Numbered from the stretch's first letter, positions 24,856 to 33,731 are shown. The stretch is DNA of 64,000 bases from Paenibacillus eucommiae (GCF_017874215.1 NZ_JAGGLB010000013.1:62001-126000); one strand, 5' to 3'. Numbers and translations are program-made. Notes: generated by a model from the letters alone, not told the origin.

Positions 24856-24911
24856 TGCTTGATCGCCTCCACCAAATGCTCTTTCTTATTTTTATTCTTC
24901 TTAGATAACGC

Positions 24912-25502
24912 TTATTGCTTGAGTAAAGACAGGAATTCCGAACGCAAGGTCGCATCCGAACGGAAGGAGCCGCGTACTGCAGATGTGATCGTTTTGCTGC
25001 CGTATTTCTTGACGCCGCGGGAACACATACATAAATGCTCACCCTCAACAACGACCATAACACCATGCGGATGCAGCACTTCATCCAAAATATCGGCAAT
25101 CTCCGAAGTAATCCGTTCCTGTACTTGAAGCTTACGGGTTATAGCATCAACGAGACGGGCGAATTTGCTGAGCCCCGCTATTTTCCCGCTTGGCAGATAA
25201 CCCACATGGACCTTGCCGAAAAAAGGTGCCATATGATGCTCACATTGGCTGTAATACACTATATCTTTAATGATGACCAATTCTTCATGGCTTTCATCAA
25301 AAGTAACACCCAGCACTTCTCTTGGATCGGTTGCATAACCTGAGAAAATCTCCTCATACATGCGGGTAACCCGGGCAGGTGTTTCCAATAAGCCCTCGCG
25401 GCCTGCATCCTCACCGATCAATTTCAATATTTCTTTCACATGGTATTCAATTTGCTCACGATTCTCATTCACAGATGTGTTAGTATATTCCTTAGACGCC
25501 AT
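24912..25502 (-). CDS. folE: GTP cyclohydrolase I
   Basis: A 196-residue enzyme that turns GTP into dihydroneopterin triphosphate, the first step towards folate, queuosine and other pterins. Zinc ligands are Cys87 and His90 in QCEHHMAPF and Cys158 in HLCMCSRG. The substrate-binding IAGLSKFARLVDA motif is intact. The ATG at 25502 lies 8-10 bases after GGTGGAGAAG; an in-frame ATG-like start further up would overlap the tetR gene. It lies between a TetR gene (17 bases upstream) and the dGTPase gene, all on the same strand, probably one transcript. Confidence 0.93.
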   Translation of the reverse strand: MASKEYTNTSVNENREQIEYHVKEILKLIGEDAGREGLLETPARVTRMYEEIFSGYATDPREVLGVTFDESHEELVIIKDIVYYSQCEHHMAPFFGKVHVGYLPSGKIAGLSKFARLVDAITRKLQVQERITSEIADILDEVLHPHGVMVVVEGEHLCMCSRGVKKYGSKTITSAVRGSFRSDATLRSEFLSLLKQ

Positions 25503-25519
25503 CGTCTTCTCCACCTCTC

Positions 25520-26101
25520 TCAATCTTCGATGCAAAACTGTAAAAGCTTAATATTCACACGCATTGCCGTACTGTTCTTATGACTTTTAGCGAGCAAAAG
25601 CCCACCTTCCAGCAGGGAAACGATCGGCATAGCCAGATCACCAGGCTGCATACCGTGCAGCTTAAGCTGGCCACTGCGGCAGCCCTCGGCCAAGCAGGCA
25701 TGTACGCTCTCTTCCAGCTCCTTGAAAAAGCGGCTGATCGGCCGCCTGAGCTCCTCGCGATGATCGCTCAGCTCAATAGCTAAATTACCAAAAAAACAAC
25801 CTTTGCGGCAGCCATGCTCCTCACAAAATTCAAGCATTTTCTCAAAAAAGCGCAGTATCCTTTGTTTGGGTGTCAGCTCCCGATTTTCCAGGCTGAGCTC
25901 CAGAAACTTCTCCCGCATTTGGCGGATTTTCCGTTCAATGACCTGGATCCCGAGCTCTTCTTTACTTTTGAAATGATAATAAAAATTACTTTTGCATACG
26001 CCACTGCTTGTCAATATATCTTCCAGTCCAGTTGCTTGAAAGCCGTTATCATGAAACAAATCCATCGCAGCCACAACGATCTTTTCCTTGTTGCTTGTCA
26101 T
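25520..26101 (-). CDS. TetR family regulator
   Basis: A 193-residue regulator. The helix-turn-helix is clear (ATGLEDILTSSGVCKSNFYYHFKSKEELG, residues about 22-50). The ligand domain has CRKGCFFGNLAIELSD, a conserved feature of the YxaF/LmrA-like branch. The start lies 10 bases after GAGGTG. An inverted repeat, ACTGGT-N8-ACCAGT, sits 22-41 bases upstream of the start, suggesting autoregulation. As the first gene of an apparent tetR-folE-dGTPase operon, it would control the two nucleotide enzymes, but the ligand is unknown. Confidence 0.83.
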   Translation of the reverse strand: MTSNKEKIVVAAMDLFHDNGFQATGLEDILTSSGVCKSNFYYHFKSKEELGIQVIERKIRQMREKFLELSLENRELTPKQRILRFFEKMLEFCEEHGCRKGCFFGNLAIELSDHREELRRPISRFFKELEESVHACLAEGCRSGQLKLHGMQPGDLAMPIVSLLEGGLLLAKSHKNSTAMRVNIKLLQFCIED

Positions 26102-26122
26102 GAACGTTCACCTCTAGGTAGT

Positions 26123-26142
26123 ACTGGTCTGTTCTAACCAGT
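26123..26142. promoter_or_regulatory. putative operator of the tetR-folE-dGTPase operon
   Basis: Perfect 6-base arms ACTGGT (26123-26128) and ACCAGT (26137-26142) with an 8-base centre, directly upstream of the TetR gene start. Confidence 0.55.
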
Positions 26143-26204
26143 TTTCTGACTATTTGAAGCATAGAGGGCGAAACGGCGATTGCCTGTTCCGCCCTGCCTT
26201 TGCC

Positions 26205-26414
26205 TTATTTCCATTTTTGATTTTTCATCATATTCTGCACTTTATTCATCTGCTGCTTATTCATGTTATAGCCCATTTGTTTAGCCATTTTTTGCAGCAT
26301 TTCCGGGTTGCTTTGCATTGCTTCCATTTGCCTTTTCAAATAATAGATCCCAATAAAAAAGCCCCCCGCCAAGCCGGCGATTAAGGTAATAATCGGGATA
26401 ATATAATCCCACAT
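26205..26414 (-). CDS. yneF: YneF family small membrane protein (UPF0154)
   Basis: A 69-residue protein: one N-terminal membrane helix (about 5-25, IIPIITLIAGLAGGFFIGIYY) and a Lys/Met/Gln-rich cytoplasmic tail with NPEMLQKMAKQMGYNM..QQMNK, the UPF0154 pattern. Its function is unknown; B. subtilis YneF is 72 residues. Start at the ATG after GGGGGAG; a longer frame adds 13 residues without a ribosome site. Confidence 0.8.
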   Translation of the reverse strand: MWDYIIPIITLIAGLAGGFFIGIYYLKRQMEAMQSNPEMLQKMAKQMGYNMNKQQMNKVQNMMKNQKWK

Positions 26415-26552
26415 CACTAACTCCCCCTGTATTTGCATAAATAGTAATGACAAGCTTTTCCCATCATAGCATTTTCGGCATTCTGATTACAAATCGGTGA
26501 GCCACAAACTAGACAAATTCTAGAGTAATTCTAAAGTAATACTAGACTAATT

Positions 26553-27587
26553 TTAGACTAACACCTGCTCGATGAAAACGGTGGTCAGCTTAGCTAAATC
26601 CATCTCTTTCACTTCCAGCTCCTTAATATTCGCATCCTGCCTCACAATCCTGACGATAGGACGCCCCGGCAGCCCCCGATGCTGTCCCACAACTACGCCT
26701 GTTTCTTTAGTAGATAAACGGACCGATGTGCCCGTAGGATACACAGAAATCGTCTTTAAGAAATGAGTCAGCACTTCATGATCCAGCTTCGTTCCCGAGA
26801 GCGCCATCAAATGCTCGCATGCCTCATGCGGAAGCATTCTCCTTCCCTGGGACAGATCGAAAAGCAGATTATCGTAGACGTTCGCAACAGCAACAATTTT
26901 GGCATACAGATGAATTTGCTCCCCTGTAAGCTTGCGCGGCAGCCCCTCTCCATCTACATGCTCATGATGCTGGAAAGCGACGTGGGCAATAAGCAGGCTG
27001 TATTCGCGTTTGTTCTTGATCACATCAAAGCCGCGCCAAGTGTGATGCCGTCTTAAATCTTCTGAACCGTCGTCACAGGAATACTCTATCTTTCCGATAT
27101 CATGCAGCAGCCCGCCGATCGCCAATTCCTTAAGCTGACCAGGGGACAAGCCCATTTCAATCCCGACCAAAACAGACATCATACATACATTAGTAGCATG
27201 TACATACATTTCGTTGTCCTTGGTACGAATGTCGGATAGCTGGATGAGCACATCTTTATTTTTCATAACCTCTTCCAGCAGTTGATCAATGCTGATGCTG
27301 AACGACCTTGAATTGATTTCTTTGCCGGAGCGGATCGAATCGAACGTCTCGCCCATGCGCTTCATTACCAGTTGCTTTGTTTCTTCGGAAATAACGTCCA
27401 ATATTTCTACATCTGCCAAATTTGGATCCTTGATGTACAGCATGGTTACCCCAATACGTCTAAGCGTGTTGATCATAAATACGGTAAGCTGAACATCCTT
27501 GGAAAGAAGAATTGCGCCACTGCTTGCGAATATGGTTTTGCCCAAATGCTCCCCTGGCTCTACGGAATCCACGTGTATGTATTTCAT
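26553..27587 (-). CDS. HD-GYP-like domain protein, HD intact and GYP altered
   Basis: A 344-residue protein related to cyclic di-GMP phosphodiesterases. The N-terminal 120 residues form the small leader domain found with many Firmicute HD-GYP proteins. The HD motif is intact (LLHDIGK, His162-Asp163) and HHE is at 207-209, but the GYP signature is GLP (215-217), the usual HP is replaced by HHT (181-183) and the AD-x-YDAL segment reads ANVYDNL. Activity is therefore uncertain. A paralogue at 32584-33705 has the opposite pattern, GYP kept and HD lost. Start chosen at the ATG with GGAG 8 bases upstream. Confidence 0.78.
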   Translation of the reverse strand: MKYIHVDSVEPGEHLGKTIFASSGAILLSKDVQLTVFMINTLRRIGVTMLYIKDPNLADVEILDVISEETKQLVMKRMGETFDSIRSGKEINSRSFSISIDQLLEEVMKNKDVLIQLSDIRTKDNEMYVHATNVCMMSVLVGIEMGLSPGQLKELAIGGLLHDIGKIEYSCDDGSEDLRRHHTWRGFDVIKNKREYSLLIAHVAFQHHEHVDGEGLPRKLTGEQIHLYAKIVAVANVYDNLLFDLSQGRRMLPHEACEHLMALSGTKLDHEVLTHFLKTISVYPTGTSVRLSTKETGVVVGQHRGLPGRPIVRIVRQDANIKELEVKEMDLAKLTTVFIEQVLV

Positions 27588-27618
27588 ACCTCTCACTCCA
27601 TAACCGATATAATTGATG

Positions 27619-28146
27619 TTAAGACAACGCCCAGCCCTCCAGCTTCAGAAGAGCCGATTTAATATCCAGGCCGCCGCCGTACCCGACCATTTCACCGCTT
27701 GCTCCTATTACTCTATGGCAAGGGATAATAATCGAGATCGGATTGCGGTTATTCGCTCCCCCTACAGCTCTAACTGCTTTAGGTGAGCCAATAGCCTGGG
27801 CTATATCTTTATAGGAAACCGTCGCACCGTAAGAAATTCCAGTGAGTGCGTGCCATACACGCTTTTGAAATTCCGTCCCATACAAATCATATTCCACTTC
27901 AAAATTGCGCCTGCTGCCCTGAAAATATTGCTCCAGCTGCTCCCGGATAGAGGAAAGCGCCTTCTCATTGCGCTCGATCCGGTGCTCTCCGATCCAGCGG
28001 TCTGCAAAGCGCTCCAGCTTCTCTCTGCGCTCCTCATATCCGCCAAACTCAACTGTGCAAAGCCCCCGTTCAGTTGTTGCAAGCAAAAGAGGGCCGATCG
28101 GCGAAGCCATCTCATCATAATAAATGATTGCAGCCGTTTGTGTCAT
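27619..28146 (-). CDS. ogt: methylated-DNA--protein-cysteine methyltransferase
   Basis: A 175-residue DNA repair protein that takes the alkyl group from O6-alkylguanine onto its own Cys143 in the IPCHRVIG motif. The DNA-binding RAVGGANNRNPI segment and the C-terminal GGLDIKSALLKLEG helix are typical. It starts with an ATG overlapping the stop of queG (ATGA), so the two are translated together. A longer frame into queG is ruled out by this junction. Confidence 0.92.
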   Translation of the reverse strand: MTQTAAIIYYDEMASPIGPLLLATTERGLCTVEFGGYEERREKLERFADRWIGEHRIERNEKALSSIREQLEQYFQGSRRNFEVEYDLYGTEFQKRVWHALTGISYGATVSYKDIAQAIGSPKAVRAVGGANNRNPISIIIPCHRVIGASGEMVGYGGGLDIKSALLKLEGWALS

Positions 28147-29324
28147 ACAGCCCCGCCTCCCTCTGCATCTAATTGTCCGTTCGCCTTCTCCAGTTCCTCT
28201 TGCACGAGTGGATCCAGTTCGCTCTGCAAAGCGCCATGCAGCGCTTCCTTGGCGTCCTGACCACCGATCCGTCCGAGTGCCCACGCAGCAGTGGCGCGGA
28301 TAACAGGACGCGGATCCTCTCGCAGCAGCTCGGATATAACCGGCACTGCCGTGCGGTCCTTAAAATTACCCAAAGCAATAATGGCATTGCGCTGAATCGG
28401 CTTCTTCCCTCTCCATGAAGCTGCGATCTGGCCATACCTCTCTTTGAACTCCTTATTGCTGAGCTGCAGCAGTGGAATCAGGAGCGGCTTCACCTTCTCC
28501 GGATCAGGCTGAAGCTCAGGCTGATGGGTCCAATTCTTCCCTTTATTTTTCGGACAGACTACCTGACAAGTATCGCAGCCGTAAAGCCGATTGCCGATTT
28601 TGCGCATGTATTCGTCTTTAACAAACTCTTTGGTCTGTGTGACGAATGAAATGCATGCGCTGGAGTTCAACTGCCCCGGGCCTACTAATGCTCCTGTAGG
28701 ACAAGCATCGATGCAAATCGTACAGTCCCCGCACTGATCCATAATAGATGTATCGGAAGGAAACGGTATATTTGTTATCATTTCTCCAAGATAAACCCAG
28801 GAGCCCCACTCCGGAGTAATGACTGCACAGTTTTTCCCGCTCCAGCCGATTCCCGAACGCTCAGCGACCGCCCGGTCTACCAGCACGCCTGTGTCCACCA
28901 TGCTTTCCATTCTTGCGTCTGCAACTCGCTCAGCAATAAAGCCTTCGAGCTTAGCAAGCCTGTCCCGCAGCACATGATGATAATCAGCGCCCCATGAAGA
29001 GCGTGATATGATTCCACGATAAGCTCCTGGCTCGGAACGTGGAGGATTGCTAAGCTTGGAAGGATACGCGATGGCAATGGACACGATCGATTGTGGAGCC
29101 TTGAAGCTAAGCTCAGGATTCACTCGCTTCTCAATATCCGGCTCCTCGAAACCTGATTCATAGCCTTTGGCACGATGCTCAAGCAGAATATGCCTTAGCT
29201 CTGTGAAAGGCTCCGCCGATGTAAAGCCCACTTTATCTATACCTAAGGATGGAGCGGCTTCAACGATTTCACGCTTCAACCATGTCCAATCGTTTTGGGT
29301 TCCATACGCTACAGTCAAAGCCAC
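28143..29324 (-). CDS. queG: epoxyqueuosine reductase QueG
   Basis: A 393-residue cobalamin-dependent iron-sulfur enzyme that reduces epoxyqueuosine to queuosine in tRNA. Two 4Fe-4S sites are visible, CGDCTICIDACPTGAL and CDTCQVVCPKNKG, with a further Cys in SACISFVTQ. The N-terminal half has the cobalamin-binding fold and the C-terminal 110 residues are HEAT-like (ALGNFKDRTAVPVISELL; AAWALGRIGG). The start is a GTG behind GAGGTGA, because the nearby ATG is immediately followed by a stop. It is coupled to ogt downstream. Confidence 0.92.
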   Translation of the reverse strand: MALTVAYGTQNDWTWLKREIVEAAPSLGIDKVGFTSAEPFTELRHILLEHRAKGYESGFEEPDIEKRVNPELSFKAPQSIVSIAIAYPSKLSNPPRSEPGAYRGIISRSSWGADYHHVLRDRLAKLEGFIAERVADARMESMVDTGVLVDRAVAERSGIGWSGKNCAVITPEWGSWVYLGEMITNIPFPSDTSIMDQCGDCTICIDACPTGALVGPGQLNSSACISFVTQTKEFVKDEYMRKIGNRLYGCDTCQVVCPKNKGKNWTHQPELQPDPEKVKPLLIPLLQLSNKEFKERYGQIAASWRGKKPIQRNAIIALGNFKDRTAVPVISELLREDPRPVIRATAAWALGRIGGQDAKEALHGALQSELDPLVQEELEKANGQLDAEGGGAV

Positions 29325-29334
29325 TCACATCACC

Positions 29335-29880
29335 TCAAATTCTTTGTTTGTCCCACAACTCGTAATAGCGTAAAACCAGCTCATCCTGAAACGGCGGCTT
29401 GCCTTCATTCACCCGTTCCAGCAGCGATTCCAGGCCCTGCTTCACCTTGTTCTCGGTCTCTGCTGAATACCGGTATCCCGTCCGATGGCGTTCATATTCC
29501 TCCTGGTCCACAACATGTATGGAGCCATCGGGCGATTTGATCACATCAAGATCATAATCGATATAGGTGATAGTATCCCCCGCAACATAAGGCGGTGAAG
29601 CCACATTGCAATAATATCTGACACCGTTGTCTTCAATCAAAGCAACTATATTGAACCACATCTTCGGTATAAAAAAGGATACCCCGGGAGTGCGGCTTGT
29701 CCATTCCTTGCCATCCGACTCCACAACCCTTGTCTGATTGTTAATCATCACCCGCATGGCTTCAGCCTGATGATCAGGATGAAGCAGATGCCCTGGAACC
29801 TGCCAATTCTCCAGCCACATCCGATGGAGGTGTCCGTCATGCTTGAAGCTTTTAATAATGAAAGGCTCAAAAGATTCCAT
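29335..29880 (-). CDS. NtdP-like nucleoside di/triphosphatase, DUF402 family
   Basis: A 181-residue protein of the YgaC/NtdP type, close to the usual 176-180 length. Typical segments are the N-terminal IIKSFKHDGHLHRMWLENW, central YCNVASPPYVAGDTITYIDYDLDV and C-terminal EYERHRTGYRYSAE; acidic residues in the DYDLDV stretch would bind metal. It should hydrolyse nucleoside di- or triphosphates, possibly including signalling nucleotides. Start at ATG 29880; the longer frame has no ribosome site. The stop is 11 bases before the queG start. Confidence 0.8.
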   Translation of the reverse strand: MESFEPFIIKSFKHDGHLHRMWLENWQVPGHLLHPDHQAEAMRVMINNQTRVVESDGKEWTSRTPGVSFFIPKMWFNIVALIEDNGVRYYCNVASPPYVAGDTITYIDYDLDVIKSPDGSIHVVDQEEYERHRTGYRYSAETENKVKQGLESLLERVNEGKPPFQDELVLRYYELWDKQRI

Positions 29881-30006
29881 ATGCAAGACACCCCAGTCCC
29901 CTTCGGTTTTTGACTCGTAGTAATAGAAAAGCATATCACTTCAACAATTGCAATTGCAATTATTGGAACGATATGCTTCAAATTTATACTCATGTAAGCA
30001 TCTGGA

Positions 30007-30438
30007 CTAGCTGCTTATCTTTTTAACAATACTTAAACGGTGCGCCGCTCTGGAGAAATCTGATTGCCGGTAGCCTGCGGATTCATAGACCGGAAGCATA
30101 ATCTCGTTATGAACATCGACGGTTACCATGATTTTATTTACCTTTCGCTGCAGGAAGCGCTGCTTCATTCCTTCAATCATGGCCTTCCCAATGCCTTTAC
30201 GCTGATGCTCTTTGGCAACTGCAATACGATAGTAGTAACCGTTGTTGTTATCAATCGTTCCGATAATGATCCCAACGATTTGCTCATCTTCCTCTGCAAT
30301 AAGCACCAACTCAGTGTCCCAGGACAGCTGTCTGGCAAATGCTGTGATTGTGTCTTCGTAACAGGGTTCCGATAATACATCCTGCAATAGTCTCGTTACC
30401 GATGGTGTATCCCCAAGCTGAAATGAACGAACGTGCAT
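30007..30438 (-). CDS. GNAT family N-acetyltransferase
   Basis: A 143-residue GNAT enzyme that uses acetyl-CoA to acetylate an amine. The acetyl-CoA-binding motif A is VAKEHQRKGIGKAMIEGMKQ (about residues 80-100), preceded by a strand ending GTIDNNNGYYYRIAVA. The acceptor cannot be predicted. Start at ATG 30438 after GGGAGAG; the upstream ATG at 30453 has no ribosome site. Confidence 0.82.
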   Translation of the reverse strand: MHVRSFQLGDTPSVTRLLQDVLSEPCYEDTITAFARQLSWDTELVLIAEEDEQIVGIIIGTIDNNNGYYYRIAVAKEHQRKGIGKAMIEGMKQRFLQRKVNKIMVTVDVHNEIMLPVYESAGYRQSDFSRAAHRLSIVKKISS

Positions 30439-30843
30439 AGAGTTCTCTCCCATTAAGCTTATTTTTGTAAAATATCAGCAATTGTATGTGTACACGCAAG
30501 CTGATATTTCTAGGACAAACGCCCCGTCTCTTCCAACGGAATAGCCGTTTTCCTATGTTAATGTTATAAATACGACAAAAGTAGGCGATTTCCTGCAAAA
30601 AGGGTGAAAAAACTCACAAAAAGTCGAGATACATACGTTTTCCTCGTGAAAGCGCTTGATAGGAAGCGTTTTCAAGTTAATATAAGGATTTATTACCATT
30701 TTTATATGATTTACTTGTAAATTCTCACAATAGTTAAAGTAATAACTAAAATGTATACAAAACGTAAACGTTCCTAATACTACTACACGTGCTACAGGCC
30801 GCATTTCTAAATACATGGGTTTCTGACTTAGTATACATAAATG

Positions 30844-30872
30844 TTGATTTATTATGGGAAATGGGCCATAAT
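30844..30872 (+). promoter_or_regulatory. probable sigma-A promoter of sodA
   Basis: TTGATT, a 17-base spacer and CATAAT lie 38 bases upstream of the sodA start. The rest of the 30439-30909 gap is AT-rich and holds only a weak catabolite-site-like TGAAAGCGCTTGAT at 30647-30660 that fails the last two consensus positions. Confidence 0.5.
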
Positions 30873-30909
30873 GGGAAGTGTTAAACTAACTTTAGGAGGG
30901 ATTTTATTC

Positions 30910-31521
30910 ATGGCACACCAACTACCATCATTACCTTATCCGAACAATGCACTTGAACCTCATATTGACGAGACTACTATGATGATTCACCATGATCGTC
31001 ATCACAATGCTTATGTAACTAACCTGAATGCAGCACTGGATAAGCACCCTGAGCTTCATGACAAATCCTTAAACGATCTGCTTAGCGATTTGAATAGTCT
31101 TCCTGAAGATATCCGTACAGCAGTTCGCAACAACGGTGGCGGACATGCCAACCACACTTTCTTCTGGGAAACAATCGCTCCTAACGCTGGTGGCGCACCT
31201 ACAGGAGCTCTTGCAGCTGCTATTGAAAGCGAGCTTGGCGGTTTTGATAAATTCAAAGAAACTTTCGCAGCAGCTGGCGCTACCCGTTTCGGTTCTGGCT
31301 GGGCATGGCTTGTTGCAACTAAAGAAGGCAAGCTGAAAGTATACAGTCTTCCTAACCAAGACAGCCCGATCTCCGAAGGAGATACACCTTTGCTTGGCTT
31401 AGACGTATGGGAGCATGCTTACTACCTTAAATACCAAAACAAACGTCCAGACTATATCGCAGCTTTCTGGAACGTAGTTAACTGGGATGCAGTTGGCAAG
31501 CTTTACGACGCTGCTAAGTAA
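30910..31521 (+). CDS. sodA: superoxide dismutase (Mn/Fe)
   Basis: A 203-residue cytoplasmic superoxide dismutase of standard length. Metal ligands are His27, His82, Asp165 and His169. The GGGHANHTFFW segment and ALDKHPEL loop are typical of manganese-type enzymes of Bacillus relatives. The start is the ATG behind TAGGAGGG; the longer frame begins in the promoter. It is followed by a strong terminator. The fusion SOD at 22219-23478 is a second, more diverged enzyme. Confidence 0.93.
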   Translation: MAHQLPSLPYPNNALEPHIDETTMMIHHDRHHNAYVTNLNAALDKHPELHDKSLNDLLSDLNSLPEDIRTAVRNNGGGHANHTFFWETIAPNAGGAPTGALAAAIESELGGFDKFKETFAAAGATRFGSGWAWLVATKEGKLKVYSLPNQDSPISEGDTPLLGLDVWEHAYYLKYQNKRPDYIAAFWNVVNWDAVGKLYDAAK

Positions 31522-31537
31522 TAAACGCGCTTTTGAT

Positions 31538-31565
31538 AAAAGACGACCTTCGGGTCGTCTTTTTT
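31538..31565 (+). terminator. terminator of sodA
   Basis: AAAAGACGACC pairs perfectly with GGTCGTCTTTT, with a TTC loop region and more T residues beyond. Confidence 0.9.
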
Positions 31566-31699
31566 GACATATAAGAGTAAGCGTGATACTTCGGCACTTT
31601 GTAGCTGAGAGGGAAGGAAAGCAATGGAATGTGGAGAGGATGAGCGTTTGTAGCCACCTAGTAGCAGCCCGCCCTCCGCCGAAAATGAGCGTGTGCTTG

Positions 31700-31890
31700 A
31701 TTTAACGATGTTTTTCATCGTTAAAGTAAATTTTTCCAGGCCAATCATCACTTTAATGATGATTTTCATCGTTAAAAGAGGTCGGATAGCCTGTCTGAAG
31801 GCTAACAAGGGATTTTAACGATGTTTTTTATCATTAAAGTTAGGGTGTGGAGCCGACCTTATGCTTTTAACGATGAAAATCATCGTTATA
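31700..31890 (+). repeat. composite four-palindrome repeat, copy 1
   Basis: Four small palindromes (near 31701, 31752, 31813 and 31865) of the form TTTAACGATG-TTTTT-CATCGTTAAA are joined by linkers with CCAGGCCAATCATCAC, AGAGGTCGGATAGCCTGTCT and GTGTGGAGCCGACC. The same order of palindromes and linkers recurs at 47303-47495 and, inverted, at 42203-42390. Confidence 0.8.
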
Positions 31891-31995
31891 GTTGCGGATC
31901 CTGCCCAGCGGTGTGTTCTTCAGTCCCAGCAGCTGGACCCGTGGGGAAATCTACTCGAATCAAGAGAAAAAAACTTGCTGGCTGTCTAGCTAAAG

Positions 31996-32115
31996 AGAGG
32001 GAATGGCTGTGGGCGGAAGAGCGGTAGCGTCCGCCTTTAAAGATTTGTTCCTACCTCCTCATCATTGAAGGGAACAAATCTTTAACAGAGGCTGGAGCCC
32101 ACAGCCATTCCCTCC
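31996..32115. repeat. long-hairpin repeat, copy 3
   Basis: Arms starting GAGGGAATGGCTGTGGGCGG and ending GCCCACAGCCATTCCCTC are near-perfect inverted repeats, with the inner stem AAAGATTTGTTCC / GGAACAAATCTTT. This is the best-preserved copy and could fold into one hairpin of about 50 bp. Bases 31570-31699 and 32276-32583 show no gene or recognised site. Confidence 0.8.
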
Positions 32116-32162
32116 GCAACGCTCCCACGTCACGAACACGCTCATCAAAAGGACGCCTCAAA

Positions 32163-32269
32163 GGACTGTTGACAAAAGCCAATTTTACAAAAAATGACTT
32201 TTAGATACCCAGTGTTTATGCGGGTTCTCAAACATCAATTTCGTCAAAAAGATAATTTGTCAACAGTCC
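32163..32269. mobile_element. 107-bp MITE-like element with 14-bp inverted ends
   Basis: GGACTGTTGACAAA (32163-32176) is exactly inverted as TTTGTCAACAGTCC (32256-32269). The six bases CTCAAA occur directly on both sides (32157-32162 and 32270-32275), as expected for a target duplication made by transposition. There is no coding capacity, so it would need a transposase elsewhere. Only one copy is seen in this window. Confidence 0.7.
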
Positions 32270-32583
32270 CTCAAAGCGTTTTTCTCATGAAGTCAGTTTT
32301 GCGTCCATCCTCCTGAAGAAAAATGCGGCTCCTCATAAAGCAGGTTTGCAGGGTGATCTGTGTTATATTGTGGCCACCGTTTACTTTGCCTGCCCGTTCC
32401 CAGGTCTAGCTTAATTAGGCATATTCATACATGTCTAAATGCCTATTTGTGAATTTATCATACATATTTATAATTATACTAAGGAAATTATGTCGACATC
32501 CTTTGATAATCGAGTATTTTCCTTTTTTTCCAGAAATAAGTATGTGAGAAATAATGAATGGAATAAGGCTGGTGTAATTACAG

Positions 32584-33705
32584 ATGCGCATTCTCCCCAC
32601 TCTGCTTTGTCAATCCGGGATGCGGCTTGGAAAAACCATATTTACTGATAAAGGACAAGTCCTTGTAGGTGTTCATGTATCCTTGACAGACAATATGATT
32701 CGCAAGCTAAGCCAAATGGGCATCCAGCATTTATATATTGACGACCCAAGAACCGATGATATTCATATCGTAGATCCTATTCAAGAAGAAACCCGCCTGC
32801 TGTTAAGTTCCTCTTTGAGCAAGGTTTTTGAGAAATTCGGTGCCACCGCTGGAATCTCCTCGGCTGCTCCAGACAGCTTCTCTACGATGAGCAAGTTTTT
32901 CGTGGAAGGGATGTCACGGGTTATTGACGATTTGCAGACCCTCAACAATGACCATGTTATGGTGAGCACTTTGAATCAGGTCCTCCCAAGCAGCATGGAG
33001 CAGCATTTTACTCAGAAAGCCCTTAACATGTGTATCCACGCCACCAAGCTCGCTATGGCAGAAGGAAGCTTCAATAGAGAAGAACTAATGAATATAGGGC
33101 TAAGTGCCCTGCTGTACGACGTTGGCAGTGTGCATCTGCCTCTCCAGCTTTTGCAAAAAGCAGACCATTTGACACAAAATGAATATCTGGAAATTAAAAA
33201 GCATCCCGAATACGGCTTTCAATTACTGAAAAATGAAGCAGGCATCCCCGAGGTGGCCGCACTGTGCGCACTGCAGCATCACGAGCGAATCAATGGCAGC
33301 GGATATCCTTATGGACTTACCAAAGACGAGATTCATCCGTACGCCCGCTGGATCGGAATGTTGGATTCCTACGATGCTTTGATACATCCGCGCTCTTACC
33401 GTCAGGCGTTGCCCCCCAATCTAGCACTCGAAGCACTTTACGCAGGTGCTGGAACATTGTACGATATAGATATGGTCAGGCTGTTCCGTAATCATGTAGC
33501 CATATTTCCTATCGGCTTAAGCGTTTCTCTAAGCTCCGGAGACAAGGGAGTCGTATCGCAGTTAAATTTCAAAAGCATGCAGCGTCCTGTGATCCGGGTA
33601 TTAAAGAACGCATCAGGCGAAGATCTGAAGGAACCCTATGAGATTGACTTATCCCGCAAGCTGAACATTGTAATAACTAAAATCGGGGAACAGACGATGG
33701 TCTGA
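32584..33705 (+). CDS. HD-GYP-like domain protein, GYP intact and HD altered
   Basis: A 373-residue paralogue of the protein at 26553-27587, alignable from the first residues (RLGKTIF against HLGKTIF). The catalytic His-Asp is Tyr178-Asp179 (LLYDVGS in place of HDxGK), whereas HP (207-208), HHE (232-234) and GYP (240-242) are kept and the YDAL segment is present. Loss of a metal-binding His suggests a cyclic di-GMP sensor rather than an enzyme. The gene for a Crp-type regulator starts 26 bases later, so signal binding may feed into transcription. The ribosome site is weak; the start is supported by alignment with the paralogue. Confidence 0.78.
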   Translation: MRILPTLLCQSGMRLGKTIFTDKGQVLVGVHVSLTDNMIRKLSQMGIQHLYIDDPRTDDIHIVDPIQEETRLLLSSSLSKVFEKFGATAGISSAAPDSFSTMSKFFVEGMSRVIDDLQTLNNDHVMVSTLNQVLPSSMEQHFTQKALNMCIHATKLAMAEGSFNREELMNIGLSALLYDVGSVHLPLQLLQKADHLTQNEYLEIKKHPEYGFQLLKNEAGIPEVAALCALQHHERINGSGYPYGLTKDEIHPYARWIGMLDSYDALIHPRSYRQALPPNLALEALYAGAGTLYDIDMVRLFRNHVAIFPIGLSVSLSSGDKGVVSQLNFKSMQRPVIRVLKNASGEDLKEPYEIDLSRKLNIVITKIGEQTMV

Positions 33706-33731
33706 TAATGTAAGAAAAGAAGGTGTACTCT

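Noticed and set aside
30647..30660. Catabolite-response (cre) site upstream of sodA
   Set aside because: TGAAAGCGCTTGAT fails the last two consensus positions and is far from the promoter.
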